From the NCBI GenBank assembly GCA_040217815.1, contig JBEHWI010000004.1:1-64000 (forward strand): 64,000 nt of DNA, written 5' to 3'. This stretch comes from UBA5314 sp040217815 (GTDB lineage Bacteria > Bacillota > Syntrophomonadia > Syntrophomonadales > Syntrophomonadaceae). A program made the translations under genes and the position numbers. How positions within the stretch are numbered: the stretch's first letter is position 1; each line of letters begins with the position of its first letter. Shown one piece after another: positions 43,084-51,746 of the stretch. The notes under the pieces are model-generated. The model did not search any database, was not told where the DNA came from, and saw only the letters and a list, made by a program, of their open reading frames with translations.

Positions 43084-44214
43084 ATGAAAGCAGCTCAAGT
43101 TAGAATGGAAACCGGCGCCTATGCTGCGGCCCTGGCCGTAAAAAGCGCCCGGGTCGACGTAGTACCTGGCTATCCCATCACCCCCCAGACCAGCATAATG
43201 GAGGCGGTAGCCGGAATGGTTGAAAGTGGCGAGCTTAACGCACGCTTCATTCCGGTGGAAGGCGAACACAGCGTTCTGGCCGCTGCCGTAGCTGCTTCCG
43301 CTGCCGGCGCCCGGGTTTTCACAGCCACCTCGGCGAACGGTCTGCTGTATATGCACGAAGTTTTGCATATGGCTTCGGGAGGACGTCTGCCGGTGGTAAT
43401 GTGCAACGTCAACCGCGGTATTTTTGCCCCCTGGACCCTGTGGGCCGATCATCAGGACTCAATGGCTCAGCGCGATACCGGCTGGATCCAATATCACTGC
43501 TCCTCCAATCAGGAGGTGTTCAACACCATTTTGCAGGCTTTTCGGGTAGCCGAACAGATCAATATCCCGGTGATGGTTAATTTTGACGGCTTTGCGATTT
43601 CTCATTGTCTGATGCCCTTAACTCTGCCAGCACAGGAGGATATCGACCGTTTCCTGCCCCCGCATGAACCGGAATGGCGGCTCGACCCGGCTCATCCCTC
43701 TTCCTTCAGCAATGTGACCATGGCGGCCGAATACGCACCCTTCCGGCAGATGCTGTCCGACGACATTTTGGCATCCATACCGCTGGTGAAGCAGGCGGCC
43801 CAGGAATATAAAGATATCACCGGTATGTGGGATGGAGACACCATCGACACTTACCGGCTGGAAGACGCCGAAGTGGTGGCCTTTGCCGTCAACAGTATGG
43901 CGGCAGAATTGAGACTTTCCGTCGATATTCTGCGTGAGCAGGGCATCAAAGCCGGCCTGCTCAGGCCGCGCCTGTATATACCTTTCCCGGCCGAGGATAT
44001 CATCAAGGCTCTGCCGCAAAATGCACAGGTGATGGTGCTGGATCGCAACTATAACTTCGGCCACCCCGGCGGAATTTTGGCTTCAGAGTTGAAAAGCGTG
44101 CTCTTTGGCCGCCGCAACGACATCACGATTAAAAATCGGGTAATAGGCATTGGTGGCATCGACTTGACCCGCCGCTTCATGGCCGACGAGATTCGCGCCA
44201 TGATGAATGAATAA
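43084..44214 (+). CDS. 2-oxoacid:ferredoxin oxidoreductase alpha subunit
   Basis: 376 aa, pyrimidine-binding/transketolase domain. DVVPGYPITPQTSIMEAVA near 23-41, FIPVEGEHSVLAAAVAAS, FTATSANGLLYMHEVLHMAS (split) and VMVNFDGFAISHC match PorA. Specificity among pyruvate, 2-oxoisovalerate and 2-oxoisocaproate cannot be told from motifs. GGAGGAGG precedes the ATG. Confidence 0.93.
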   Translation: MKAAQVRMETGAYAAALAVKSARVDVVPGYPITPQTSIMEAVAGMVESGELNARFIPVEGEHSVLAAAVAASAAGARVFTATSANGLLYMHEVLHMASGGRLPVVMCNVNRGIFAPWTLWADHQDSMAQRDTGWIQYHCSSNQEVFNTILQAFRVAEQINIPVMVNFDGFAISHCLMPLTLPAQEDIDRFLPPHEPEWRLDPAHPSSFSNVTMAAEYAPFRQMLSDDILASIPLVKQAAQEYKDITGMWDGDTIDTYRLEDAEVVAFAVNSMAAELRLSVDILREQGIKAGLLRPRLYIPFPAEDIIKALPQNAQVMVLDRNYNFGHPGGILASELKSVLFGRRNDITIKNRVIGIGGIDLTRRFMADEIRAMMNE

Positions 44215-44246
44215 AAAACATAGACCATGAAAGGAATGGATGAGAT

Positions 44247-45185
44247 ATGGCTACCAGCATTAAAAAGTTACCGGATAATGAGCAGGTTTTAAGCGGCAAC
44301 GGGGCCTGCGGCGGGTGCCCGGCTACAATGGCCCTGCGCATCGTGGGCAAGGCTTTGGGGCCCAACGCCATCATGCTGCTGACCCCCGCCTGTGCGGTAG
44401 CCAGCATGGGCATGACCCCCAGGCTGGCCTACAACTGGCCCTGCATAAATATTACCTTTGCGTCCGCCGGCTCTTCGGCCTCCGGCATTAGCAACGCGGT
44501 TGAAATAATGAAGGAAAAGGGCCGCCTGCAAGGCGAGCTGCCCACCGTATTCAGCTGGGTGGGCGATGGCGGCACTTATGACATCGGTTTTCAGGCGCTT
44601 TCAGCCGCAGCCGAGCGCAATGAAAATATTATTCACTTTTGCTATAACAACGAAGCCTACAGCAACACCGGTATACAGCGCAGCGGCGCCACCCCGCGCG
44701 GCACCTGGACTACCACCACTCCCACCGGCAAGCGCCAGCCCAAGAAAAACATGGCCCAGCTGATGCTTGAGCACAATATTCCCTACGTGGCTACCGCCAC
44801 CGTGGCTTATCCCGGAGACCTGTACGACAAGGTGGTGAAAGCCAAAAATATCCGGGGAATGAAATACATCGAAATTCTAGCCCCCTGCTATTTAGGCTGG
44901 CAGTTCGATATGGCTGAAACCGTGCAGCTGAGCCGTATGGCGGTGCGCAGCGGTGCGTGGCTGTTATGGGAAGCGGAAAATGGCAAGATCAGCTTTAACA
45001 GCCCCACCTCGCTTATCATCAACGGTAAAAAAGAGGCTGCTCCGGTGGATGAATACGTAATGAAGCAGGGTCGTTTCAACCGCCTGCTTAAGGGCCCTGA
45101 CGCTCCCGAGCGGATTGCCGAAATTCAAGGCGATATAGACCATCAGATCGCTTTTATGCGGGAACGGGCCAAGATTACGATTTAG
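44247..45185 (+). CDS. 2-oxoacid:ferredoxin oxidoreductase beta subunit (TPP-binding)
   Basis: 312 aa. GNGACGGCPATMALR near 18-32 holds Fe-S Cys, and GDGGTYDIGFQALSAAAERN (split) with NNEAYSNTGIQRSGATP is the TPP/Mg motif. It carries the catalytic TPP and one [4Fe-4S]; the NEAYSNTGIQRS pattern is PorB-type. With alpha, gamma and delta it makes 2-oxoacid from acyl-CoA and CO2, or the reverse. The operon ends here, followed by a hairpin repeat. Confidence 0.94.
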   Translation: MATSIKKLPDNEQVLSGNGACGGCPATMALRIVGKALGPNAIMLLTPACAVASMGMTPRLAYNWPCINITFASAGSSASGISNAVEIMKEKGRLQGELPTVFSWVGDGGTYDIGFQALSAAAERNENIIHFCYNNEAYSNTGIQRSGATPRGTWTTTTPTGKRQPKKNMAQLMLEHNIPYVATATVAYPGDLYDKVVKAKNIRGMKYIEILAPCYLGWQFDMAETVQLSRMAVRSGAWLLWEAENGKISFNSPTSLIINGKKEAAPVDEYVMKQGRFNRLLKGPDAPERIAEIQGDIDHQIAFMRERAKITI

Positions 45186-45209
45186 TTTTCACTATGTTAG
45201 ATGCAAGGC

Positions 45210-45268
45210 GGGGACGGAGTTTTTATTGCATTTTAATATACTAGGAATGCAACAAAAACTCCGTCCCC
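45210..45268. repeat. GGGGACGG...CCGTCCCC hairpin, REP-like copy 3
   Basis: A 23-bp inverted repeat with a single mismatch, 45210-45232 and 45246-45268; the arm begins GGGGACGGAGTTTTTATTGC. It sits between the convergent porB-like and L,D-transpeptidase genes and could terminate both. Confidence 0.8.
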
Positions 45269-45278
45269 GTAGTTCATT

Positions 45279-46253
45279 CTATTTAATCATGCCCATAGCC
45301 CGGTAGGTTTCCTCATCCATCTCTCCGGTAACCTTCAAACCGTGCCATACCTGGTAGTACTTTACGGCCAGTTCGGTCATATTGCCAAAGCGTCCATCGG
45401 CCCGGTCCAATTCAATTCCCAGTTCCTTCAACCGGCTTTGAACGTAAACTACCTGCTGACCGTAGGAATTCTTTTTAACCTTGACTGGCTTCATATTCTT
45501 CGGAAACATTTTGCCGTTCTCAACTATCCTCACCGTAATCCCCAAAGGCACCTGGGGATACAGCTTTTCTACATCCCGGTTGAACATGCGGATACAGCCA
45601 TGGGAGGCAAAGGTTCCTATCGAATAAGGCTTGTCGGTTCCATGGATCCCAAAAATGCCCCAGGGTACATTCAATCCCATCCAGCGGGTGCCGAATCCGT
45701 TTCCCCAGTTAAGGCATTTCTGAACCACTCTCCATTCACCAAGAGGGGTGGGAGTCTCACTGGTCCCCACCGCTACCGGATATTTTGCTATTTCCTTACC
45801 CTCCTCGATCAGCTTTATAATTCGGGTAGCTACGTCGATTTCCAAATACAGCCGCTTTTTATTGGGTATGGCACTATCGGTGGGCAGATTCGGTTCCCCG
45901 TCAGGTCCATAGAACAGGTTTTTCCACACCACGTCAGAAACCGCCCCGGAGGGCTCCAGGCCGTTGGCCAGCTGAAACAGGCGGATGGCCGAACTGGTTT
46001 CAAGGTTGTAATAACCAGTAGTCTCAAGATCATAGCCCAGTTCCTTCAAACGTGCCTGCACCATCCACACCGCATCGCCGTGCATAGGTGGGTCTTTAAC
46101 AAAAAGGGCGGGATAATCAGTTCTGTCAATGCTGGGGTTTGCATCTTCCGGTTGCGGTCCGATCTCATTATATAAAGCGCTGGCCTTTAAATGGCAGACA
46201 CCCGTTGTGATAATTACCAGCATCAATAAAAGGACGCTCAGACGGCTTCTCAA
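45279..46253 (-). CDS. L,D-transpeptidase with two peptidoglycan-binding domains
   Basis: Start UUG 46253 (324 aa), 8 bases after GGGAGGG; an earlier GTG abuts the site. Signal/anchor segment SVLLLMLVIITTGVCHL, PG_binding_1 repeat at about 50-110 (GDAVWMVQARLKELGYDLET), a YkuD domain at about 130-250 with IFGIHGTDKP and catalytic ASHGCIRM, then a second PG_binding repeat at about 265-320 (GQQVVYVQSRLKELG). It forms 3-3 cross-links or attaches proteins at the cell wall. Alternating PGB-YkuD-PGB order. Confidence 0.93.
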   Translation of the reverse strand: MRSRLSVLLLMLVIITTGVCHLKASALYNEIGPQPEDANPSIDRTDYPALFVKDPPMHGDAVWMVQARLKELGYDLETTGYYNLETSSAIRLFQLANGLEPSGAVSDVVWKNLFYGPDGEPNLPTDSAIPNKKRLYLEIDVATRIIKLIEEGKEIAKYPVAVGTSETPTPLGEWRVVQKCLNWGNGFGTRWMGLNVPWGIFGIHGTDKPYSIGTFASHGCIRMFNRDVEKLYPQVPLGITVRIVENGKMFPKNMKPVKVKKNSYGQQVVYVQSRLKELGIELDRADGRFGNMTELAVKYYQVWHGLKVTGEMDEETYRAMGMIK

Positions 46254-46380
46254 ATACCTCACCCTCCCTGGTTCTTTCCCAGACTCCCAATCCGGGCAAA
46301 GGGATACCACCCCTTATTTATCTATTTTTAGGCAGGAAAAAATATAACTATTTTTGTTGGCAAAACAATAATCCATTAAG

Positions 46381-48420
46381 CTATAGACCTCTGGTTTGTT
46401 CTTGTAGTTCAGCCAGGGAATCGATAGGAGGCTGACAGGTATGCCCGGAACAGAGGTAAGCAACTGCCCTGCCATCATTCCCCGGCAGGGCGCGAAGTCC
46501 GGACAAAATGTCGTATTCAGATGGGGCCAGGCCTTCTTCTTTGAGAATAACATGAGTAAAAGGATGGTAGGCAGAGCTTATTTCATCAAGCATCTGAACC
46601 GTATCCCTTTGTTTACGGCTACCGACAATGCTTACCTCGCTTGCCGGCACCAGATAATAAAGCAGGGCCATCATATAAAATGTGTGAGCGCTGGGAGCAC
46701 CCGCTGCCTGACCGGCGAAATGCCGCATTAACTGAACAGCCCTTTCTTCTAATCCTGAATCACCGGTCAGACGAGCCAGACGCAGCAGATTTAAGGCTGC
46801 CATCGAGTTTCCTGATGGCAGGGCGCCGTCATAAACCTCTTTGGGGCGGTGAATAAGGTCCTCAGCATCGGAGCCGTAGAGGAAAAAGCCAGCCGATTCC
46901 TCATCCCAAAAGTATTTAATCATATCCTGATTTAATTCCAGGGCAGTTTTTAAGTCCTGCGGATCATAATCAGCTTGATACAATTCAATCAAAGCCCAAA
47001 TGAGGAAAGCATAGTCGTCAATATAGGCTTCATAACGAGCGTCTCCCTCCCGGTAGCGGGCCAGCAATCGCCCGTCTGGCCGGCGCAGGTGAGTAAGAAG
47101 GAATTGGACCGCTTCCCTGGCTGCCTCCAGGTAGGCCGGTGCCTTCATAATCCGGGCTCCCATAGCCAGGGCAGCTATCATCAAGGAATTCCAGGAACAG
47201 AGGATCTTATCATCTTTCCCGGGCCGGGGGCGCTCTTCACGCTTTAAAAGCAGGGCCTCCTTCATCCTGCTCAACTTACCCTCTGCTTCGGCTTCAGGCA
47301 GACCTTTTAGCAGGTTGGGCACGCTGCTGCCTTCAAAGTTGCCTTCCTGACTGATTCCATACGTTGCACAGAACTCCGCTGCTTCATCCCCTAGAACATC
47401 TGCCACCTGTTCCGGCCGCCAGACGTAAAAACGCCCCTCAACCCCTTCGCTGTCCGCATCCTCAGCTGAATGAAAGCCTCCCTCAGTTGAGCGCATATCC
47501 CTCAGGATGTAGTCAAATACCTGGATAGCCACCTGGCGGTAAAGCTTCCGACCGCTGGCCTGAAAGGCCTCCAAGTAAGCCATTGCCAGCAAGGCATTGT
47601 CATAGAGCATCTTCTCGAAATGGGGAATCAACCATTGCCGGTCTGTTGAATAACGGGCGAACCCGCCCCCCAGATGGTCATAAATGCCGCCCCGGAACAT
47701 GGCCTCCAATGTCTTCTCAACCATTTCCAGAGCTTTTTCCTCCTTGTAATGGTGGTAATATCGAAGCAGAAAAAGCATCTGGTGGGGAGATGGAAACTTG
47801 GGCGCCTGGCTGAACCCGCCATATTTTGGGTCAAAGCTCTTTTCAAGGTAGCGAAAAGTCTGGCGAAGCATTTTATCCTCCAATTCCCCCTGTCTGTCAA
47901 TATCCGCGTCCCGCTTGAGCCAATCCCGGATCCTTTCACCGGATGTTTCTACTGATGAACGATCGTTTTTCCATATATCAAGGATTCGGGGTAAAAGCTC
48001 ATCCAGCCCGGTCATCCCCCGCTGGCTGTGAGGAGGCAGATAGGTGGCGGCAAAAAAGGGCAGCTTCTCCGCAGTCATTACTATAGTCAAGGGCCAGCCG
48101 CCATGTCCGTTTAAAGCCTGGCAGACCGACATATATATTGAGTCAATATCGGGCCGCTCTTCCCGGTCAACTTTGACACACACAAAACCGTCGTTTAACA
48201 CAGCTGCTATATCAGCGTTCTGGAAAGATTCCCGATGCATGACATGGCACCAGTGGCAGGCCGAGTATCCAATACTTAAAAAAATGGGCAATTGCTTGCT
48301 TGTGGCTTCTTTAAAGGCTTCTTCCCCCCAGGTATACCAGTTGACCGGATCATGGGCGTGTTGAAGCAAATAGGGGCTTTTTTCATTTATAAGGCGGTTT
48401 GATTGTTCATTTTCAGGCAT
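46381..48420 (-). CDS. Thioredoxin-domain protein YyaL family (DUF255)
   Basis: 679 aa. N-terminal thioredoxin-like domain (SNRLINEKSPYLLQHAHDPV, split, and LSIGYSACHWCHVM with Cys55/Cys58) and a C-terminal (alpha/alpha)6 barrel resembling N-acylglucosamine epimerases (GGIYDHLGGGFARYSTD, WLIPHFEKMLYDN, ADSEGVEGRFYVW). It is a widely conserved protein of unknown role. A deleted second copy of its 5' end lies at 53754-53882. GGGAG 8 bases before the ATG. Confidence 0.92.
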   Translation of the reverse strand: MPENEQSNRLINEKSPYLLQHAHDPVNWYTWGEEAFKEATSKQLPIFLSIGYSACHWCHVMHRESFQNADIAAVLNDGFVCVKVDREERPDIDSIYMSVCQALNGHGGWPLTIVMTAEKLPFFAATYLPPHSQRGMTGLDELLPRILDIWKNDRSSVETSGERIRDWLKRDADIDRQGELEDKMLRQTFRYLEKSFDPKYGGFSQAPKFPSPHQMLFLLRYYHHYKEEKALEMVEKTLEAMFRGGIYDHLGGGFARYSTDRQWLIPHFEKMLYDNALLAMAYLEAFQASGRKLYRQVAIQVFDYILRDMRSTEGGFHSAEDADSEGVEGRFYVWRPEQVADVLGDEAAEFCATYGISQEGNFEGSSVPNLLKGLPEAEAEGKLSRMKEALLLKREERPRPGKDDKILCSWNSLMIAALAMGARIMKAPAYLEAAREAVQFLLTHLRRPDGRLLARYREGDARYEAYIDDYAFLIWALIELYQADYDPQDLKTALELNQDMIKYFWDEESAGFFLYGSDAEDLIHRPKEVYDGALPSGNSMAALNLLRLARLTGDSGLEERAVQLMRHFAGQAAGAPSAHTFYMMALLYYLVPASEVSIVGSRKQRDTVQMLDEISSAYHPFTHVILKEEGLAPSEYDILSGLRALPGNDGRAVAYLCSGHTCQPPIDSLAELQEQTRGL

Positions 48421-48482
48421 TAGGCCAACTCCCGTTTATTATTTCTACGTCTTAGTTTGAGAGTTTAGTGTAAGACTATGTA

Positions 48483-48617
48483 CTACCTGGAAGTGATACA
48501 ACGGGTCAAATCTTTACAGTGCTTGAATACCCAATCATCAAGTTCCGATTTGTTTAACTGACCATTGGCAAGCTGCAGCATGTATTTAATTAAAACAAAA
48601 TAGTAGTAATGTAGCAC
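48483..48617 (-). CDS. Possible small protein (44 aa)
   Basis: GTG start 48617, with AGAGGAGGG about 20 bases upstream (spacing is long). Translates as VLHYYYFVLIKYMLQLANG then QLNKSELDDWVFKHCKDL and TRCITSR. It is helical and amphipathic with two Cys. It lies in a 380-base gap between the YyaL and PAS-kinase genes and reads in the same direction as YyaL. No family recognised. May be a remnant; I rate it weak. Confidence 0.3.
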   Translation of the reverse strand: MLHYYYFVLIKYMLQLANGQLNKSELDDWVFKHCKDLTRCITSR

Positions 48618-48799
48618 CTTGCGGGATGAACTGTTCTTCCCTCCTCTTTATAACCAATTGACCTGCTGCAGTGACTTGATATACACTACATTCGGTATTT
48701 TAAGCCTCTACCACAATAAAATTTACACTAAAGGTTAAAAGCACTTTCTAGCTAAATTAATAGCTATGTAATGCTTGCATTTTTGGGGGAGAGATTTTT

Positions 48800-50284
48800 T
48801 TGAATATTCCACTCCGGATTTTAATCGTTGAAGAAGCAGAGATGGATTCGATGCTGCAGTTAAAGGCCCTGCATAGCAATGGCTATCAACAGATGTATAA
48901 AAGGGTAGACAGGATAGACGATCTTATTGCAACCTTAGCAGAGGGGCCCTGGGATATTGTGATTGTTGATATCAGCGCCCTGCAGTTCGATGAACAATCA
49001 GTATTAAAATTGGTTAAAGAAAGCGGAGTGAATCTGCCCTGCTTGATTTTATCGGAAAGGATTAACGGAGAACGCTACGTAAAAACCATTAAATTTGGCG
49101 TAGAAGAAAGTATCCTTGAGGATAACATTGGTGAATTCATCCCCTCTATAAAGAGTGAGATTCATGATGAGCTGCTGAGCACCCTGCATAGGATTGCGAA
49201 TAATGAGGTGCGGGATCAAAAAGAATGGTTCAGGGTCACCTTGTCTAGCATTGGCGATGCAGTAATTACCACTGACACTCACAGCATCGTGACCTTTATG
49301 AATCCGGTCGCCGAAGATATAACCGGATACACCCGGGAAGAAGCCCTTGGCAAACCTATTGCCCAGGTGTTCAGGATCTTTAACGAAATTACCCTGGCGC
49401 CGGCCCAGATTCCGGTAGATCGGGTAATTAAGGAAGGATTCATTATTGGCCTGGCCAATCATACCGGCCTGGTTACCAAAAATGGAGAGACTCGTTCTAT
49501 TGCCGATTCAGCCGCTCCCATCCGCAACGACAGCGTGGCCATTATCGGGGTAGTAATGGTATTTCGCGATATTACGGAGACCAAGCAAATGGAAGAGCAG
49601 ATGGCTCGCCTGGACAAGTTAAATGTCGTAGGCCAAATGGCGGCCGGGATTGCTCATGAGATAAGAAACCCTATGACCACCGTGCACGGTTTTCTGCAAC
49701 TTCTTAAAATCAACAGCGATTTCGTTAAATATGAAGATTATTTTGATGTAATGATTAATGAACTGGACCGCGCTAATTCTATCATCTCCGGCTTTCTGTC
49801 CCTGGCCAAGGAAAGAGCAATGGAAGTCGGGGAAGAAAATCTCAACCGGATCATTGAGAGCATTGCTCCCCTTATTCAGGCCGAAGCCATCATAGATTAC
49901 AAATTGGTACAATTGGAACTGGCTGATATCCCCGACCTGGAGTTAAGCCAAAATGACATTCGCCAGCTTATATTAAACCTGGTTCGCAACGCATTGGAAG
50001 CATCAGACCCTGGCAATAAGATTATTTTACGCACCTTCTTGGCAGACAGCCACGTGGTTTTTGCGGTAGAGGACGAGGGAAAAGGTATTGAACCTCATAT
50101 ATTAGAAAAATTGGGTACTCCTTTTTTAAGCACCAAAGACAATGGCACCGGCTTAGGATTGGTGGTTTGCTACAATGTGGCTGAAAAGCATGGTGCTTCG
50201 ATCAAGGTAGCCACCGGCAGCGATGGGACGACTTTTTCGGTATTGTTTAAGGCACCATCCGATCAGCCGGGCCTGTTCTCGTAA
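48800..50284 (+). CDS. PAS sensor histidine kinase with degenerate N-terminal receiver
   Basis: 494 aa, UUG start with GGGGGAGAG. Residues 4-115 form a receiver-like fold: Asp57 (VIVDIS) and acidic pair Glu11-Glu12 are present, but the conserved C-terminal Lys motif (KP) is lacking. PAS at about 140-260 (DAVITTDTHSIVTFMNPVAE, split; VFRDITE), HisKA with IAHEIRNPMTT (His286) and HATPase with LILNLVRNALEAS, VEDEGKG, GTGLGL. The HEIRNPMTTVHGFLQLL box is that of KinA-type kinases. Possible sporulation or stress kinase; cognate regulator not adjacent. Confidence 0.88.
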   Translation: MNIPLRILIVEEAEMDSMLQLKALHSNGYQQMYKRVDRIDDLIATLAEGPWDIVIVDISALQFDEQSVLKLVKESGVNLPCLILSERINGERYVKTIKFGVEESILEDNIGEFIPSIKSEIHDELLSTLHRIANNEVRDQKEWFRVTLSSIGDAVITTDTHSIVTFMNPVAEDITGYTREEALGKPIAQVFRIFNEITLAPAQIPVDRVIKEGFIIGLANHTGLVTKNGETRSIADSAAPIRNDSVAIIGVVMVFRDITETKQMEEQMARLDKLNVVGQMAAGIAHEIRNPMTTVHGFLQLLKINSDFVKYEDYFDVMINELDRANSIISGFLSLAKERAMEVGEENLNRIIESIAPLIQAEAIIDYKLVQLELADIPDLELSQNDIRQLILNLVRNALEASDPGNKIILRTFLADSHVVFAVEDEGKGIEPHILEKLGTPFLSTKDNGTGLGLVVCYNVAEKHGASIKVATGSDGTTFSVLFKAPSDQPGLFS

Positions 50285-50324
50285 TCTTTCCCGGGTAAAT
50301 CGAATCCATTTAACGTAATGATGT

Positions 50325-50909
50325 TCATTCTACCATTGATCTGGTTATTTCCTTGGATACATTCCATGCTTCATCGCCCGTCATCAGTAACTCATGAATT
50401 TCTGTGGTCAAGGCTGCTTTCTTAAGCGTCAGAGCTTCAAGCTGTTCTCCAACCTGCTTGATTTCTATTGCTGCTTGGCGGTCTATTTCCTCAATTACAT
50501 TCCAGAATTCATTCCACACTTCATTCCATATTTCATTATAAATTTCATCAGCCGTAATCTCTGAGTCATCAAGCTGTCTTCGTATCTCTGACTGTTTGGA
50601 CTTTAGAGAAAGTTCCAGTTCCTTAAATTGCAGGTTAATGTCGGTTGCTGCTTGGCTATTGAACTCTTTAATGGCAGACCAGACGTACTTCCATACCAAA
50701 TCCCAGGCCTCATTCCCCGACATTAGGGATTCACTTAGAATTTCCCTAGTCGACGACTGCTGATTCCGCAGGGCGGTCTCCATCGCATCATAGCCCTGCT
50801 TAATTTCTACTGTTATTTTGTCACTCCTGATTACTAACTTACCAATCTCGCTATCTACTTCTTTTAGTTCGGATTTCAACTTGAGTATATATTCAGCTTT
50901 GCGCTCCAT
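50325..50909 (-). CDS. Trp-rich coiled-coil repeat protein of unknown function
   Basis: 194 aa, highly helical, no membrane segment or signal. The N-terminal 1-60 is a coiled coil. Then repeats start at 64 (SGNEAWDLVWKYVWSAIKEF), 119 (TADEIYNEIWNEVWNEFWNV) and 177 (TGDEAWNVSKEI, truncated), spacing 55 and 58. Each has a Trp/aromatic-spaced amphipathic helix and ends with QAA-I-I followed by a basic coiled coil. RBS is a G run before ATG 50909. Family not recognised. It may be a surface-binding or scaffold protein. Confidence 0.7.
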   Translation of the reverse strand: MERKAEYILKLKSELKEVDSEIGKLVIRSDKITVEIKQGYDAMETALRNQQSSTREILSESLMSGNEAWDLVWKYVWSAIKEFNSQAATDINLQFKELELSLKSKQSEIRRQLDDSEITADEIYNEIWNEVWNEFWNVIEEIDRQAAIEIKQVGEQLEALTLKKAALTTEIHELLMTGDEAWNVSKEITRSMVE

Positions 50910-50979
50910 ATTCCCCCCCCCTTTTATAAGGACGTTTGTTTAACAAATGCTCTTATGGGTCTGCAAACCGTCAGGGAAC

Positions 50980-51330
50980 CTATAGCACTTCAGCATAGTA
51001 TCTTTCTTCATCCGGTAGGTAGCCAAATTCAATTTGACATGGGAAAGGAGTAGCTGAACTGTGGAGTGAGGCAATATTCAGTTTAGCCCACTCTCGATAC
51101 CAGTCCGGTAACAAGTATGATTTAATAGTCTTGTTTTTCCTAACGGTCACCATCGGTGTATGGTTTTGAGCATGAAAAGCCACGGAAAGAACTTCGATTA
51201 CCACCCCCCTGATTTTATTGTCTTTAAGAACCGGTATCGCCAGCTTGGGCTGGTGGTCTATATTTAAAAATACTTTTGCACCTTGCTGGTTGTAAGTATA
51301 TTCCTTAATAATCCTTTTTTGCCTGAACAT
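50980..51330 (-). CDS. Hypothetical protein (116 aa)
   Basis: ATG 51330 behind AAAGGAG. The sequence starts MFRQKRIIKEYTYNQQ, then has VFLNIDHQPKLAIPVLKDNKI (split), RGVVIEVLSVAFHAQN and ends FGYLPDEERYYAEVL. It is mainly beta and looks soluble; the pattern of basic start and repeating strands faintly suggests a PilZ-like or PH-like barrel, but no defining motif is visible. Not recognised. It may share a unit with the Trp-rich gene downstream. Confidence 0.6.
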   Translation of the reverse strand: MFRQKRIIKEYTYNQQGAKVFLNIDHQPKLAIPVLKDNKIRGVVIEVLSVAFHAQNHTPMVTVRKNKTIKSYLLPDWYREWAKLNIASLHSSATPFPCQIEFGYLPDEERYYAEVL

Positions 51331-51746
51331 ATGTTTTCTCCTTTATTGGAATTCCGACTCCTTGATAGCCTATTTTGACACCTGCAGCTCCGTTTTGTAG
51401 TTAACCTGTAGCCAGGTTCTATAAAATCTGCTCTCTGCCATTTGCTTAGGAGGCTGGGAATACGGAGTCGACAACCGCTCTTGTACACCCCAGGGCAAAG
51501 GCAAATAATACGGCTATTAGCCTGTCGTGTATTCTTTTAATTTGATAAAACTTAGAAGATATAAAGTGCGGATTCGTCTTGTTAGTTTGCCAGTCTTGTT
51601 TCAGACTGGTTGAGGGTAGTGATTGATAATGCGCAATGGAAGCTCTGAAGGACTACTCACTTAAACTAAGCTTAACACCTCAACTAATTAAAAGCAAATT
51701 CGGCGTCTTTAGCTCTTTTGAGAGTTATCTGGCGGGAGAGGGATTC
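51331..51746. other. Non-coding gap with small hairpin
   Basis: No convincing gene. CCAGTCT and AGACTGG (51590-51609) form a 7-bp hairpin with six-base loop. The tail is not T-rich, so it is an uncertain terminator or leader element. Confidence 0.35.

Noticed and set aside
42237..45185. Firm assignment as pyruvate synthase (porGDAB)
   Set aside because: Subunit motifs are shared by pyruvate and branched-chain enzymes, and the Leu-type T-box argues against plain pyruvate synthase; symbols were left blank.
51264..51488. 74-codon minus-strand frame
   Set aside because: Overlaps the start of the 116-aa gene, no ribosome site, low-complexity Arg/Ser composition.
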